A stretch of 64,000 nt of DNA. Source: CAXNKH01 sp049296795 (GTDB lineage: Bacteria; Pseudomonadota; Gammaproteobacteria; Burkholderiales; Burkholderiaceae_C). Positions 43,454 through 52,445 of the stretch are shown here, in pieces. Each line of letters starts with the position of its first letter. The stretch's first letter is position 1. The DNA is taken from positions 124,001 through 188,000 of the forward strand of contig JBAQTC010000015.1 in the NCBI GenBank assembly GCA_049296795.1. The letters run 5' to 3'. The translations under genes were made by a program, and so were the position numbers. Below the pieces are notes generated by a model that saw only the letters and a list, made by a program, of their open reading frames with translations, made no database searches and was not told where the DNA came from.

Positions 43454-43465
43454 TCCCAGGTTCCT

Positions 43466-44107
43466 TTAACGAATCAGCAGTGCGCCTGCGATGGTAATGG
43501 CTGAACCCACGACGGCGGCAACGATCAACCACCAGCCTGGGACCATGATGATATCGCTTGCGGTATCCAGGTTGGTCTTGTCCTGCGTGAGCGCAATTGG
43601 CCGATCAGATGGGGGTGGTAATTCAGTGGTCGTCAGTGCCACCGAGGTTGTATCGCTGGCTGCGCTTGGCGCGGTCAGCTGCTGGCAAAAGGCTTTGAAG
43701 AAATCGTCCGACATTTTTTTAGCCACGCTGTCGATCAAACGGGAACCAACTTGGGCCAATTTTCCACCAATTTGCGCCTTAGCCGAGTAGCTCAGTTGGG
43801 TTCCTTCTGGACTCGGACTCAAGCTCACCGTTGACGAGCCTTTGGCAAAACCCACGGCGCCGCCCTGTCCCTCAAACACCATGACGCAGGACAGCGGAGC
43901 CTGGACCTCGGTCATGCGCAACTGACCTTTGAAGCGGGCCCGCAATGGGCCGATGGTGGTCACGACAACCACCGAGAATTCGCCGGGCTGGTTGAGTTCG
44001 ATCGATTCGCAACCGGGCAAGCAATGCTTGAGTACCAGCGGATCGTTCAGTGCGGCCCAGACCGCTCCAATTTCGGCCGGAATAATTTGGTTGCCAGTGA
44101 TTTCCAT
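43466..44107 (-). CDS. CoxG-type SRPBCC protein with C-terminal membrane anchor
   Basis: A 213-residue protein. Residues 1-145 form the CoxG (carbon monoxide dehydrogenase subunit G) domain: PAEIGAVWAALNDPLVLKHCLPGCESIE and GAVGFAKGSSTVSLSPS. A Ser/Thr-rich linker leads to a terminal helix (about 188-212, WWLIVAAVVGSAITIAGALLI) that would anchor it to the inner membrane. CoxG is thought to recruit molybdenum hydroxylases to the membrane, which fits the CoxMSL-like genes upstream in this operon. Confidence 0.88.
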   Translation of the reverse strand: MEITGNQIIPAEIGAVWAALNDPLVLKHCLPGCESIELNQPGEFSVVVVTTIGPLRARFKGQLRMTEVQAPLSCVMVFEGQGGAVGFAKGSSTVSLSPSPEGTQLSYSAKAQIGGKLAQVGSRLIDSVAKKMSDDFFKAFCQQLTAPSAASDTTSVALTTTELPPPSDRPIALTQDKTNLDTASDIIMVPGWWLIVAAVVGSAITIAGALLIR

Positions 44108-44260
44108 GGTGTTACCTCTTATTGAGAGTTTCTTAATTCAGGACGCCGATAGGTTTGAAATTGGATCGACAAGGGTGTGCGCCACTGCCTTGCTCCCGTG
44201 CCAACCCAGCCAGGGACACGATGAAAGAACTATCGACCCCCATCATTTTTGAAAACATCA

Positions 44261-44995
44261 TCAGTGGGTGTTGCGTTTCATGGCTGCAGCGGTGTTGACC
44301 ATGGAGTGGATGCTGCGGGCATAGTCGATTGCACCTTGCTCGTCCATCCGCGGGGCGACCCGAAGATACTCCTTCAGGCCCAGAATGGCGGGGCGAGGCC
44401 GGCTTATAAGCAAAGCGCAAAACCGGTCGAGTTCGGCGTTAAGCTGGTCTTGCGGCACTACCTGACTGACCAATCCGTAGTTCAAAGCTCGTTCAGCATT
44501 GATGAAATCGGCTGAGTAAGCCATCCACAAAATGGCGTTTCGGTTCATGCGGTCATAGAGCGCTGACATGACCATGGTGGGCATGACGTTATGCGTAATC
44601 TCGGGGATGTTGAAAGTGGCACTATCGCTGGCAAACGATACATCACACAAAGCCGCGATGGCCGTACCAAAACCCATGACACGACCTTCCAGGGCTGCGA
44701 TCACCGGCACCTGACAGGCGCGAATAGCCTTGTAGCTATTGAAAATCGCGTCGTACTCAGGTCGGCGAGCATAGGCCTCGGTAGCTGGGGGTGGCGCGCC
44801 GGCATCACGCGCACGCCCGGTGCAGAAGTCAGGGCCGACACTGCGCAACACTACAGCATCCGATTTTTCGTGGGCCGTGTTCAGGGCTTCAATCAAGGCA
44901 AGGGCCATGCTGTCGGTGACGCCGTTATCTTCGGGGCGGTTGAAAGTAATCCGCAGAATGCGGCCGTCTTGTTCAATCGAAATTTGGTGGCTCAT
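44261..44995 (-). CDS. Enoyl-CoA hydratase/isomerase-family protein
   Basis: A 244-residue crotonase-fold protein. The oxyanion-hole segments are VVLRSVGPDFCTGRARDAG and ALEGRVMGFGTAIAALCDV. The catalytic Glu positions of a true hydratase are not obvious (the segment FASDSATFNIPEITHNVMP has one Glu), so it may be an isomerase or hydrolase variant. It starts 9 bases after the alpha/beta hydrolase gene. A 153-base gap without a gene follows. Confidence 0.85.
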   Translation of the reverse strand: MSHQISIEQDGRILRITFNRPEDNGVTDSMALALIEALNTAHEKSDAVVLRSVGPDFCTGRARDAGAPPPATEAYARRPEYDAIFNSYKAIRACQVPVIAALEGRVMGFGTAIAALCDVSFASDSATFNIPEITHNVMPTMVMSALYDRMNRNAILWMAYSADFINAERALNYGLVSQVVPQDQLNAELDRFCALLISRPRPAILGLKEYLRVAPRMDEQGAIDYARSIHSMVNTAAAMKRNTH

Positions 44996-45004
44996 AGATG
45001 GCTT

Positions 45005-45826
45005 TCAGTGCGTCGCGCTGAAGCGTTGGAGGTGGCGCAGAAAAGCGGCGTTGAAGGTTGGCGCTTGGTCGATATTCGGCAAATGACCTGCATTGGGGAT
45101 GACTTCAAGCACCGATCCCAGGATCAAATTTTGCAGCGACTGCATGACTTGAGGCAGCGGGCCATCGTTGGCACCCACGATCAAGGTGGTCGGACAGTTG
45201 ATGGCGCTGACTTGGCTCAAATAGTCCAGGCCTTGAATCGCTCGGGCACAGCCGCTGAAGCCCTCGACCTGGGTGGCCGCAACGGTGCTGTTGAATTGCT
45301 GCGCGATGTCTGGGTTGGCATCGAGGAATGGCTTGCCAAACCAGCGTTCAGGTGTGGACACGGACAGTGCGACGCAGCCCTGTTCTTGGGCCAGCGTGAT
45401 GCGTTCGTCCCAGGGCGCGCCCAAGGCGGCGGGCATATCGGCCCGGCCATCGCACAGGCACAGGCTGAGCAGCCGATCGGAATGGTGGATGCCCAGGCCG
45501 AAGCCACTCATGGCACCGAGCGACAGGCCTAGATAGTGCGCGCGTTCAATGCCCATGGCGTCCAGAACGCTCACCATGTCGCCGGCCAACTGGTTCATGC
45601 TGTAAGGGCCGGGAGGCGAGGTCGATTGGCCGTGGCCCCGGGTATCAGCGCGAATGACGCGCCAGCCTGTGCTGGCCAGCAGTTCGGCCTGCGCTTGCCA
45701 CATCATGCTGGAAGACAGAATCGAATGTGCCATGTAGATCACGGGAGCCGTGGCAGCTCCTTGAATGTGAACCGCCAGTTCGCCGCCGGCGACCGGAATT
45801 TTATAGGTTTGAATACCAGTAGTCAT
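45005..45826 (-). CDS. Alpha/beta hydrolase (3-oxoadipate enol-lactonase-like)
   Basis: A 273-residue hydrolase resembling PcaD. It has the oxyanion region YMAHSILSSSMMW, ADTRGHGQSTSPPGPYSMNQLA, the nucleophile elbow YLGLSLGAMSG (GxSxG), a catalytic acid near LIVGANDGPLP and the His in IPNAGHLPNIDQAP. The ATG at 45826 overlaps the CoxL stop as ATGA. It may open a lactone or ring product; the substrate is not known. Confidence 0.87.
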   Translation of the reverse strand: MTTGIQTYKIPVAGGELAVHIQGAATAPVIYMAHSILSSSMMWQAQAELLASTGWRVIRADTRGHGQSTSPPGPYSMNQLAGDMVSVLDAMGIERAHYLGLSLGAMSGFGLGIHHSDRLLSLCLCDGRADMPAALGAPWDERITLAQEQGCVALSVSTPERWFGKPFLDANPDIAQQFNSTVAATQVEGFSGCARAIQGLDYLSQVSAINCPTTLIVGANDGPLPQVMQSLQNLILGSVLEVIPNAGHLPNIDQAPTFNAAFLRHLQRFSATH

Positions 45827-48258
45827 GTGCTTAGTCCTTGTGTTGATTGTTGATTGATGGCAGTCCAAATGGCTTGGGGTGTCATAGGCAGGGTATCGAT
45901 GGCGACACCGAGCGGGGACAGTGCATCGTTGACCGCACTGGCGATGGCTGCTGGGCTGCCCAGATAACCAGCTTCGCCCGAGCCTTTCTGGCCGAATTCA
46001 GTCAGGGGCGAAGGAGTGCAGTGGTCAACGATGGTGATTTCGGGAATTTCTTGCGCGCTGGGGATCAGGTAGTCCATGAAGCTTCCCGACAGCAGTTGAC
46101 CTTCGTCGGAGAAAGCAAATTTCTCCATGAGCGCAGCGCCAATGCCGTGTGCGATGCCGCCATAAGTCATGCCGTGCACCACGTCAGGGCTGATCATGAC
46201 GCCGCAATCATGGCCACAAACATAGGTCTTGAGCGTGACCTTGCAAGTTTGGGGATCGATGCTGGCCAGCACCACATGGGACTCAAAAGAATGGCAGGGG
46301 TACATCTGGACCCGACCATCGGCGCTTGGCATTTTCCCGCCAGTCGGAACTTCCCAGACAAACTTCTCTTGCAGGCCGGGCTCCATGTTGGTAGGCAGTT
46401 GGTGGAATTTGCGGTGCGCTATTTCGACCAGGGCGTCCCAGCTCAGCCGCCGGCTGGTGTCGCTTTGCGCGTGGACATGTCCCTCGTCGTAAACCAATTC
46501 GGACGTGTCGAGCATGAGGTTGTGGGCGGCAATGGCCAGCAGCTTGGTGCGCAATTTTTTAGCCGCTCCGGCCGCCGCACCTCCTAGCATGATGGCCATG
46601 CGGCTGCCGACTGGACTGTTGGAAGGCAGGGCATGGAGTGAGTCGGCGTGCAACACCCGAATGCTGTCGGGCTGGCGCTGCAAAATCTCGCCCACCACGG
46701 TCGAGACCAAGGTTTCGTGGGCCTGTCCCGAGCTCGATGTCGCCATCAAGGCAGTGACTGACCCCGACAAGTCAATCCGAACCAAACACGAGTCCATCCA
46801 GGTGGTGGTTTCATTTTTGGGGTTGAACAAGGGCTCGAACGACGAGTTACCGCCGGACGGCTCCAAGCAGGTGGCAATGCCGATGCCTGCCAGCATACCC
46901 TGGGCTCTCAAAGCTTCACGTTCTTGCACGATTTGTGGCGCTGCTGCCAGTGCTTTGTGCAGTACGGTGGCGTAATCGCCTGAGTCGTAATGGGTACCGC
47001 TGGGGATCAGGTAGGGAAACTCTTCTTTGCCAATCAGGTTGCGTTCGCGCAGTTCGACCCGGTCTAACTTGAGAAAACGCGCCACTTTATCGATGCCGGT
47101 TTCAATCGCGTAGTTGGTGGGCGCCTGACCGAAGCCGCGTACAGCTTCCTGCGGCGTTTTGTTCGTCATGACGGCGATCGCTTCGTACGCCACACTCTGA
47201 ATTTTGTAGGGCCCGACAATGGCGCCCACGGGTTTACCCAGTTGCAGTGGTGAGCGACCCGAATAGGCGCCAATATCGTCTAAGGCACGCATGCGCATGC
47301 TGCGAATGACGCCCTTGCTGTCAAAGCCCAGGCTGACGTCGAAAATGCGGTCTGGCCCTTGCATATCACCTCCGCGCATGTTCTCCAGTCGGTCTTCGAT
47401 CAGCCGAACTGGACGTCCCAGTTTGCGGGCCAAATAGCCGACCAAAATGCCGTGCTTGATGCCGCGCTTGACGCCGTAACTGCCGCCTACATCAACGTCG
47501 AAGTGCACCCGAACCGCATTGCCGGGCAAGCGCAAAGCTTTGGCCATTTGGTCTGGAAATTTAGGCATCTGGATCGAAGCCCAGACGTCGAGAATTTCGC
47601 TGGCGTCGTTCCATTGGCAGACAACAGCAAAAGTTTCAATCGGCACGGTTGCGTTGCGCGACCAGCGAACCCGGTAGCTGAGCTGATGCTCGCAGTGCGC
47701 GAAGTCCTCATCAACCGGGCCCCAAACAAACTTTCTTTGGAAAATGACATTGGAGCCATGAGCCGGGTGGACCAGTGGCGCACTGGCTTGCATGGCAGCT
47801 TCGGGTTCTAGCGTGTAGGGCAGTTCTTCGTAATCGATCAGCACCAGTTCAGCTGCATCTTCGGCCAAGGCTCGGCTATCGGCCACCACGGCAACGACCC
47901 ATTCGCCGCTGTAGCGGGTGACACCACGGGCCAGAGGAAAGCGGGTGACTTGGGGCGCGTCAACGCCGGGCAGCAAGGCTTCAGTTGCAGCGCACAGTTC
48001 ATCACCCGTAAGCACGGCATGCACGCCGGGCATGGCCAGCGCGGCAGAGGCGTCGATCGACACAATTTTGGCGCTGGCATAGGGACTGCTGATCAAGGCG
48101 GTGTGCAACATGCCGGGCAGCTTGATGTCTGCAGCATAGTGGCCTTGGCCGGTGACGAAGCGCTTGTGCTCAACGGCACGCCGGTGTTTCCCAACGTAGC
48201 GAAAGTGGGTCTTAAGCAAGGGAAGTGGTCTCAGGCGAGGTGGCGAAATGTACGGCAT
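45823..48258 (-). CDS. Molybdenum hydroxylase large subunit (CoxL/xanthine dehydrogenase type)
   Basis: An 811-residue molybdopterin-cytosine-dinucleotide-binding subunit. GSYGVKRGIKHGILVGYLARK, the loop AVRGFGQAPTNYAIE and the catalytic Glu in KGSGEAGYLG are family features. The form I CO dehydrogenase signature with its active-site Cys is replaced by AVRGFGQ, so CO oxidation is unlikely; hydroxylation of an aromatic, N-heterocyclic or aldehyde substrate is more probable. The start is uncertain: ATG at 48258 overlaps CoxS by 47 bases, and a TTG at 48219 would overlap by 8. Confidence 0.9.
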   Translation of the reverse strand: MPYISPPRLRPLPLLKTHFRYVGKHRRAVEHKRFVTGQGHYAADIKLPGMLHTALISSPYASAKIVSIDASAALAMPGVHAVLTGDELCAATEALLPGVDAPQVTRFPLARGVTRYSGEWVVAVVADSRALAEDAAELVLIDYEELPYTLEPEAAMQASAPLVHPAHGSNVIFQRKFVWGPVDEDFAHCEHQLSYRVRWSRNATVPIETFAVVCQWNDASEILDVWASIQMPKFPDQMAKALRLPGNAVRVHFDVDVGGSYGVKRGIKHGILVGYLARKLGRPVRLIEDRLENMRGGDMQGPDRIFDVSLGFDSKGVIRSMRMRALDDIGAYSGRSPLQLGKPVGAIVGPYKIQSVAYEAIAVMTNKTPQEAVRGFGQAPTNYAIETGIDKVARFLKLDRVELRERNLIGKEEFPYLIPSGTHYDSGDYATVLHKALAAAPQIVQEREALRAQGMLAGIGIATCLEPSGGNSSFEPLFNPKNETTTWMDSCLVRIDLSGSVTALMATSSSGQAHETLVSTVVGEILQRQPDSIRVLHADSLHALPSNSPVGSRMAIMLGGAAAGAAKKLRTKLLAIAAHNLMLDTSELVYDEGHVHAQSDTSRRLSWDALVEIAHRKFHQLPTNMEPGLQEKFVWEVPTGGKMPSADGRVQMYPCHSFESHVVLASIDPQTCKVTLKTYVCGHDCGVMISPDVVHGMTYGGIAHGIGAALMEKFAFSDEGQLLSGSFMDYLIPSAQEIPEITIVDHCTPSPLTEFGQKGSGEAGYLGSPAAIASAVNDALSPLGVAIDTLPMTPQAIWTAINQQSTQGLST

Positions 48259-48724
48259 CGACGATTTGCTGGTAGCCCGTGCAGCGGCACAAATTGCCAC
48301 TGATGGCTTCGCGAATCTGGGCCGTTGTGGGATGCGGGTGGTCCTGCACCAAAGCGTGGCAGGCGATCAGCATGCCGGGTGTGCAGTAGCCGCACTGCAA
48401 ACCGTGTTTTTCACAAAAGGCATCCTGGATCTTTGACAAGGTGCCGCGTTGTGGCGCCAGTCCTTCAACCGTGGTGACTTGCAGGCCATCGGCTTGCACG
48501 GCGAACATGCAGCAGGAGCGAACGGGCTGACCATCGAGCAGCACCGAGCAGGCGCCGCAGACCCCGTGTTCGCAACCGACATGGGTGCCGGTCAAACCGA
48601 GCTCGTCGCGCAGGAAGTCCACCAACGTGGTTCGCGGCTCTACCTGACGGGCTTGCTGGACCCCGTTGACCTGAATGGTGATGTTGAGTTTCATGTTGTC
48701 TTTGATGGATGTGAGGCTGTTCAT
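48212..48724 (-). CDS. Molybdenum hydroxylase [2Fe-2S] small subunit (CoxS type)
   Basis: A 170-residue iron-sulfur subunit. The N-terminal plant-type cluster uses GCEHGVCGACSVLLDGQPVRSC; the C-terminal helical domain binds the second cluster through CGYCTPGM and GNLCRCTGYQQIV. It moves electrons from the molybdenum centre to FAD. The ATG overlaps the FAD-subunit stop (ATGA). A start at Met11 (48694) would fit the family length equally well. Confidence 0.93.
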   Translation of the reverse strand: MNSLTSIKDNMKLNITIQVNGVQQARQVEPRTTLVDFLRDELGLTGTHVGCEHGVCGACSVLLDGQPVRSCCMFAVQADGLQVTTVEGLAPQRGTLSKIQDAFCEKHGLQCGYCTPGMLIACHALVQDHPHPTTAQIREAISGNLCRCTGYQQIVDAVHFATSPETTSLA

Positions 48725-49596
48725 TGCGCGGCTAGTTGAGCAGCTTGTTGCAATACCCTTTGCAGCAAGACAGCGGCCAAGTGACGCCGGTAAGGCGCAC
48801 TGGCATGCATATCGCTGCCGGGGTCACATTCACGGGCGGCGGCTTGGGCTGTTGCTTGCGCCAGTTCAGGCGTCATGCGCTGGCCGAGCAGGGGTGTGCT
48901 GAGATGAGGAAAGACCAGGGGCGTTCCGCTGACACCTCCCAGGCCGAAATTTGCGCGCGTGATGCGTCCACTTGGATCGAGCTGAAGCTGACAGGCGGCC
49001 GATGCCATGGCGAAATCTCCGTGTCGAATGGCCGTTTCTTCAAAACAAGACCCCAGATGAGCGCCACCCCAGACCGGCCAGTCGCTCGATAACAGACAAT
49101 CGGTTTCACCAATGGCGGTCATCATCGGCCCCTGGAAAAAGTCTTGTGCCAGTACGCGGCGCTGGCCTTGGTTCTGATTTTTGATGTTCAGCGTGGCGCC
49201 CAGCACCAAGGCGGCCAGCGGAATTTCGGCTGAAGGGTCGGCATGCGCCAAGCTTCCGCCCACAGTGCCGCGATTGCGGGTTTGGATGTGGCCGACCCAA
49301 CGCAAAGCCTGCTGCAACAAGGGAAGGGTAGTGCCGAGTTCGCAGTCCTGCTCGATCTGGCGCTGACTCACCCCGGCCCCGATTTGTACTTGTTGATCGG
49401 TTGAGTTGATCGTCTGAAGTTCGGCGATTCGATTGATGTCAACCAAGACCGCAGGGCGGGCCAGTCGCATGGCCATCATGGGAACCAAGCTTTGACCGCC
49501 AGCGATCAGCTTGGCCTCAATCCCGTGTTCGGCCAGCAAAGCCAGTGCCTGGTCTGTGTTTTCGGCTCGAACGTAATGAAAGGGTGCAGCTTTCAC
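48721..49596 (-). CDS. Molybdenum hydroxylase FAD subunit (CoxM type)
   Basis: A 291-residue FAD-binding subunit. AKLIAGGQSLVPMMAMRLARP binds the pyrophosphate of FAD, and NRGTVGGSLAHADPSAEIPLA is the second conserved FAD loop. It is the promoter-proximal gene of a nine-gene minus-strand operon (CoxM, CoxS, CoxL, hydrolase, enoyl-CoA hydratase family, CoxG, TauD, Bug receptor, hydroxy-acid oxidase) and faces a divergent LysR gene. Confidence 0.92.
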   Translation of the reverse strand: MKAAPFHYVRAENTDQALALLAEHGIEAKLIAGGQSLVPMMAMRLARPAVLVDINRIAELQTINSTDQQVQIGAGVSQRQIEQDCELGTTLPLLQQALRWVGHIQTRNRGTVGGSLAHADPSAEIPLAALVLGATLNIKNQNQGQRRVLAQDFFQGPMMTAIGETDCLLSSDWPVWGGAHLGSCFEETAIRHGDFAMASAACQLQLDPSGRITRANFGLGGVSGTPLVFPHLSTPLLGQRMTPELAQATAQAAARECDPGSDMHASAPYRRHLAAVLLQRVLQQAAQLAAQ

Positions 49597-49662
49597 CGCT
49601 GGTCTCCTGGATGAGCGTGGAGATGAACTGAATTTAAATTTCGCAAAAAGTGTCCTTGCTGA

Positions 49663-49694
49663 ACAAGTTCGAGTGTCGTTGAGTTCGACCTTGT
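49663..49694. promoter_or_regulatory. Dyad in the CoxM-LysR intergenic region, candidate LysR site
   Basis: ACAAGTTCGA (49663-49672) and TCGACCTTGT (49685-49694) are inverted repeats with one mismatch, spaced by 12 bases. Divergent LysR regulators usually bind such dyads in this position. Confidence 0.5.
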
Positions 49695-49775
49695 CGGTTC
49701 TACCAATATAAGTCTTGTGCTATGAGTAAAGCTCACGCTTGGTTATCATTGGACTAGTCACCTCGTAATTCATCC

Positions 49776-50723
49776 ATGAGAAAACTTCCACCACTTAATG
49801 CCATCCGTGCATTCGAGGCGGCCGCCCGTCATGTCAGTTTTACCAAAGCGGCCAGTGAATTGTGTGTGACACATGGCGCGGTTAGTAAACAAGTCGCCAG
49901 CCTGGAGACGTGGCTGGCTACGCCACTGTTCAGCCGGGCGCAGTCCCAACTCATGCTGACCGATGCCGGACGGACTTTCTTGGCTACGGTGACGCCGGCC
50001 TTGGACCGAATCGCAGTGGCGGCGCAGCAGTTGCAAGAGCAAGCCCTGCCAACCGCCCTGCGGATTAATGCGCCGCCTACCTTCACCATGCGTTGGTTGA
50101 TTCCGCGGATTTCAGCTTTTCAAAGACTGCGTTCCGACGTCCAAGTCAAGCTCACCACCTCGACGGACCCGGTCAATTTCAAAGAGCGTGGCTACGACAT
50201 CGCCATTCGGGGCGCGGATCAGCCTTGGCTGGGCTTGCATTCGATGCCCTTCATGCGTGAGACCATCGTTCCCATTTGCCATCCTGATTTGCTCGAACAA
50301 GGGGCCCTGCAATCGCCCGCTTCGCTGACGGGGCACACGCTGATCAGTTATGACACCGAACCTCTGTCCTGGTCCGACTGGCTCTCGGCTGCCGGCGTTG
50401 CGTCCCTGCGTCCGCACCACACCCTCGGCTTTGAGCAAATGTATTTCGCTTTACAAGCGGCCATCGAAGGCCTGGGCCTGGTTTTGGTGCCGCTTTTTTT
50501 GGTGGCTGACGACATCATTACGGGCCGATTGTGTGCGCCGTTCGGCACCTTGGCAGCGCGACAACGACAGTATTACGCCATTTCACCCCTGGCGACTGTG
50601 GCCAATCCAGCCCTAGAGAGTTTTTGCGACTGGTTACAAAAAGAAGGCTTGGACACCGAAAAATCGATCGGGCTTTTGTCGAAATCAATGCATTGGGATC
50701 CTGCTTCGGGGCTGGGCACCTGA
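49776..50723 (+). CDS. LysR-family regulator, GcvA-like
   Basis: A 315-residue activator. The helix-turn-helix starts at LPPLNAIRAFEAAARHVSFTKAASEL (shown as family context) and SKQVASLETWLATPLFSR ends it, the GcvA-type pattern. The effector domain covers about 90-300. It is divergent from the molybdenum-hydroxylase operon with a 179-base shared regulatory region, so that operon is its likely target; the UbiD operon downstream is an alternative. Confidence 0.9.
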   Translation: MRKLPPLNAIRAFEAAARHVSFTKAASELCVTHGAVSKQVASLETWLATPLFSRAQSQLMLTDAGRTFLATVTPALDRIAVAAQQLQEQALPTALRINAPPTFTMRWLIPRISAFQRLRSDVQVKLTTSTDPVNFKERGYDIAIRGADQPWLGLHSMPFMRETIVPICHPDLLEQGALQSPASLTGHTLISYDTEPLSWSDWLSAAGVASLRPHHTLGFEQMYFALQAAIEGLGLVLVPLFLVADDIITGRLCAPFGTLAARQRQYYAISPLATVANPALESFCDWLQKEGLDTEKSIGLLSKSMHWDPASGLGT

Positions 50724-50800
50724 ATTTTTCTCACGGCATGAAACACCCCCCCTTTTTATAACAGGCATCATGGCGATTTTCGCCACCGCAAAGAAACACC

Positions 50801-52432
50801 ATGAGCCACGCCAAATCTGCTTATCCTGATCTGCCCGAGCATCTCGAAGAACTCAAACGCAGGGGCTTGCTGCAGATCATCGACCGTGCTATTGACAAGG
50901 ACTCCGAACTGCACCCCTTGGTGCGCTGGCAGTTTGTCGGGGGCATGGCTGAGGCCGAACGCAAAGCTTTTTTGTTTACCAACATCGTCAATGCCCAGGG
51001 CCGCCAATACACGATCCCGGTGGTGGTGGGCGCGTTGGCGGCGAATCGCGAAATCTACAGCGTTGGCATGGGCTCGACGGTCGAACAAATCCAGCGTAAA
51101 TGGGAGCATGCCATCGCAAACCCCATTGCCCCAGTGCTGGTTCAAAACGCTGTCTGCCAAGAGGTGGTGCATGAAGGCGCCGCCTTGCTGGGTGAAGGCA
51201 ATGGTTTGGACATGTTGCCGATTCCGATTTCAACCCCTGGTTTTGACAGTGCGCCAACCCTGACGGCAACCAACGTGATCACGGTTGATCCTGCGACCGG
51301 TGTCCAGAACATGGGTACTTACCGTTGCGCGCTGAAAGCGCCCGATCGTTTGGTGGTTCGCATGGCCACCCGGGTCGGTGGCGCTGGCGGCTACCTGCAT
51401 TACCAGGCTTGGAAAAAAGCCGGTCACAAAACCATGCCCTGCGCCATCGTTCTGGGTTGCCCACCGTATGTGGCGTTCATGGGACCGCAGAAACTCCCGA
51501 TTGGTGTTGACGAGTTTGACGTGGCAGGCGGTCTGGCAGGGGCACCGATTGAAGTCACGCTGGGCCACAGCGTGAATTTACGGGTGCCGGCACAGGCCGA
51601 GATTGTGATTGAAGGTCAAATCGACCTGGAGTTTCTCGAGCCCGAAGCGCCGTTTGGTGAATCTCACGGTCATGTGGCGTTGGAGGAATTCAATTTACCC
51701 ATGAAAATTACCGCCATCACGCACCGCTTCAAGCCCATTATTCCTTCCTATCTGAGCCAGGTCGCGCCAAGCGAATCGAGCGTGATCAAACGGGTGGCAT
51801 ACGAGCCCTTGTTTCTGGCGCATTTGAAATCAAACCTTGGTATTCGGGGTGTCAAGCGCGTCTCACTGCACGAACCATTGACCGGATTGTTGCGCGTCAC
51901 CGTGATCACGGTGGATAAAGGAACGCCTAAAACCGAGATTTGGCGGGCTTTGTATGGTGCGGCTTTCTTCAAGGGTGATTGTGGAAAAATCTGTCTTGCA
52001 GTCAATGACGATATTGATCCTGACAACGCTGACGCTCTGTTTTGGGCCATGGCGTACCGCATGAATCCAGTGGCTGACGTTCGCACACTCGACCACCGGG
52101 GTCAGGGTCATGGGCCCAAGCGGGAAAACGATGGCGAAGAAGACTCAACCCTGTTGATGGACGCCACCATGAAAGGCGATATGCCACCGCTGGCTTTGCC
52201 AACTCAGGAGTACATGGTTCGCTCCAAAGCTATCTGGGAGGAGCTGGGCTTGCCTAAACTCAGGCCTCAGTCGCCCTGGTTCGGCTATTCTCTGGGCGAC
52301 TGGTTGCCCCAATGGGATCAGGCCGCGCAACGCGCTGCGACCGGGCGCTATTTGGAAAACGGCAGAATCAGTGAAAAACAACAACGCAACGATGTATTGG
52401 CTGAAAGTAAATTTCGGCCAGATCAGCAATAA
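50801..52432 (+). CDS. UbiD-family prenyl-FMN-dependent decarboxylase
   Basis: A 543-residue reversible (de)carboxylase. The active-site loop APFGESHGHVALEE corresponds to the Glu-Arg-Glu region of the family. FVGGMAEAERKAFLFTNIV, HEGAALLGEGNGLDMLPIP and PSYLSQVAPSESSVIKRVA are other family segments. The UbiX-type gene directly downstream supplies the prenylated flavin. Members decarboxylate aromatic, heteroaromatic or unsaturated acids; the length of about 540 is longer than ubiquinone-pathway UbiD and suits a catabolic enzyme. Confidence 0.9.
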   Translation: MSHAKSAYPDLPEHLEELKRRGLLQIIDRAIDKDSELHPLVRWQFVGGMAEAERKAFLFTNIVNAQGRQYTIPVVVGALAANREIYSVGMGSTVEQIQRKWEHAIANPIAPVLVQNAVCQEVVHEGAALLGEGNGLDMLPIPISTPGFDSAPTLTATNVITVDPATGVQNMGTYRCALKAPDRLVVRMATRVGGAGGYLHYQAWKKAGHKTMPCAIVLGCPPYVAFMGPQKLPIGVDEFDVAGGLAGAPIEVTLGHSVNLRVPAQAEIVIEGQIDLEFLEPEAPFGESHGHVALEEFNLPMKITAITHRFKPIIPSYLSQVAPSESSVIKRVAYEPLFLAHLKSNLGIRGVKRVSLHEPLTGLLRVTVITVDKGTPKTEIWRALYGAAFFKGDCGKICLAVNDDIDPDNADALFWAMAYRMNPVADVRTLDHRGQGHGPKRENDGEEDSTLLMDATMKGDMPPLALPTQEYMVRSKAIWEELGLPKLRPQSPWFGYSLGDWLPQWDQAAQRAATGRYLENGRISEKQQRNDVLAESKFRPDQQ

Positions 52433-52445
52433 GGGTTGATTGACC

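Noticed and set aside
45823..49596. Aerobic CO dehydrogenase (coxMSL)
   Set aside because: The subunits match the superfamily and CoxG is present, but the large subunit has AVRGFGQ in place of the form I active-site loop with Cys.
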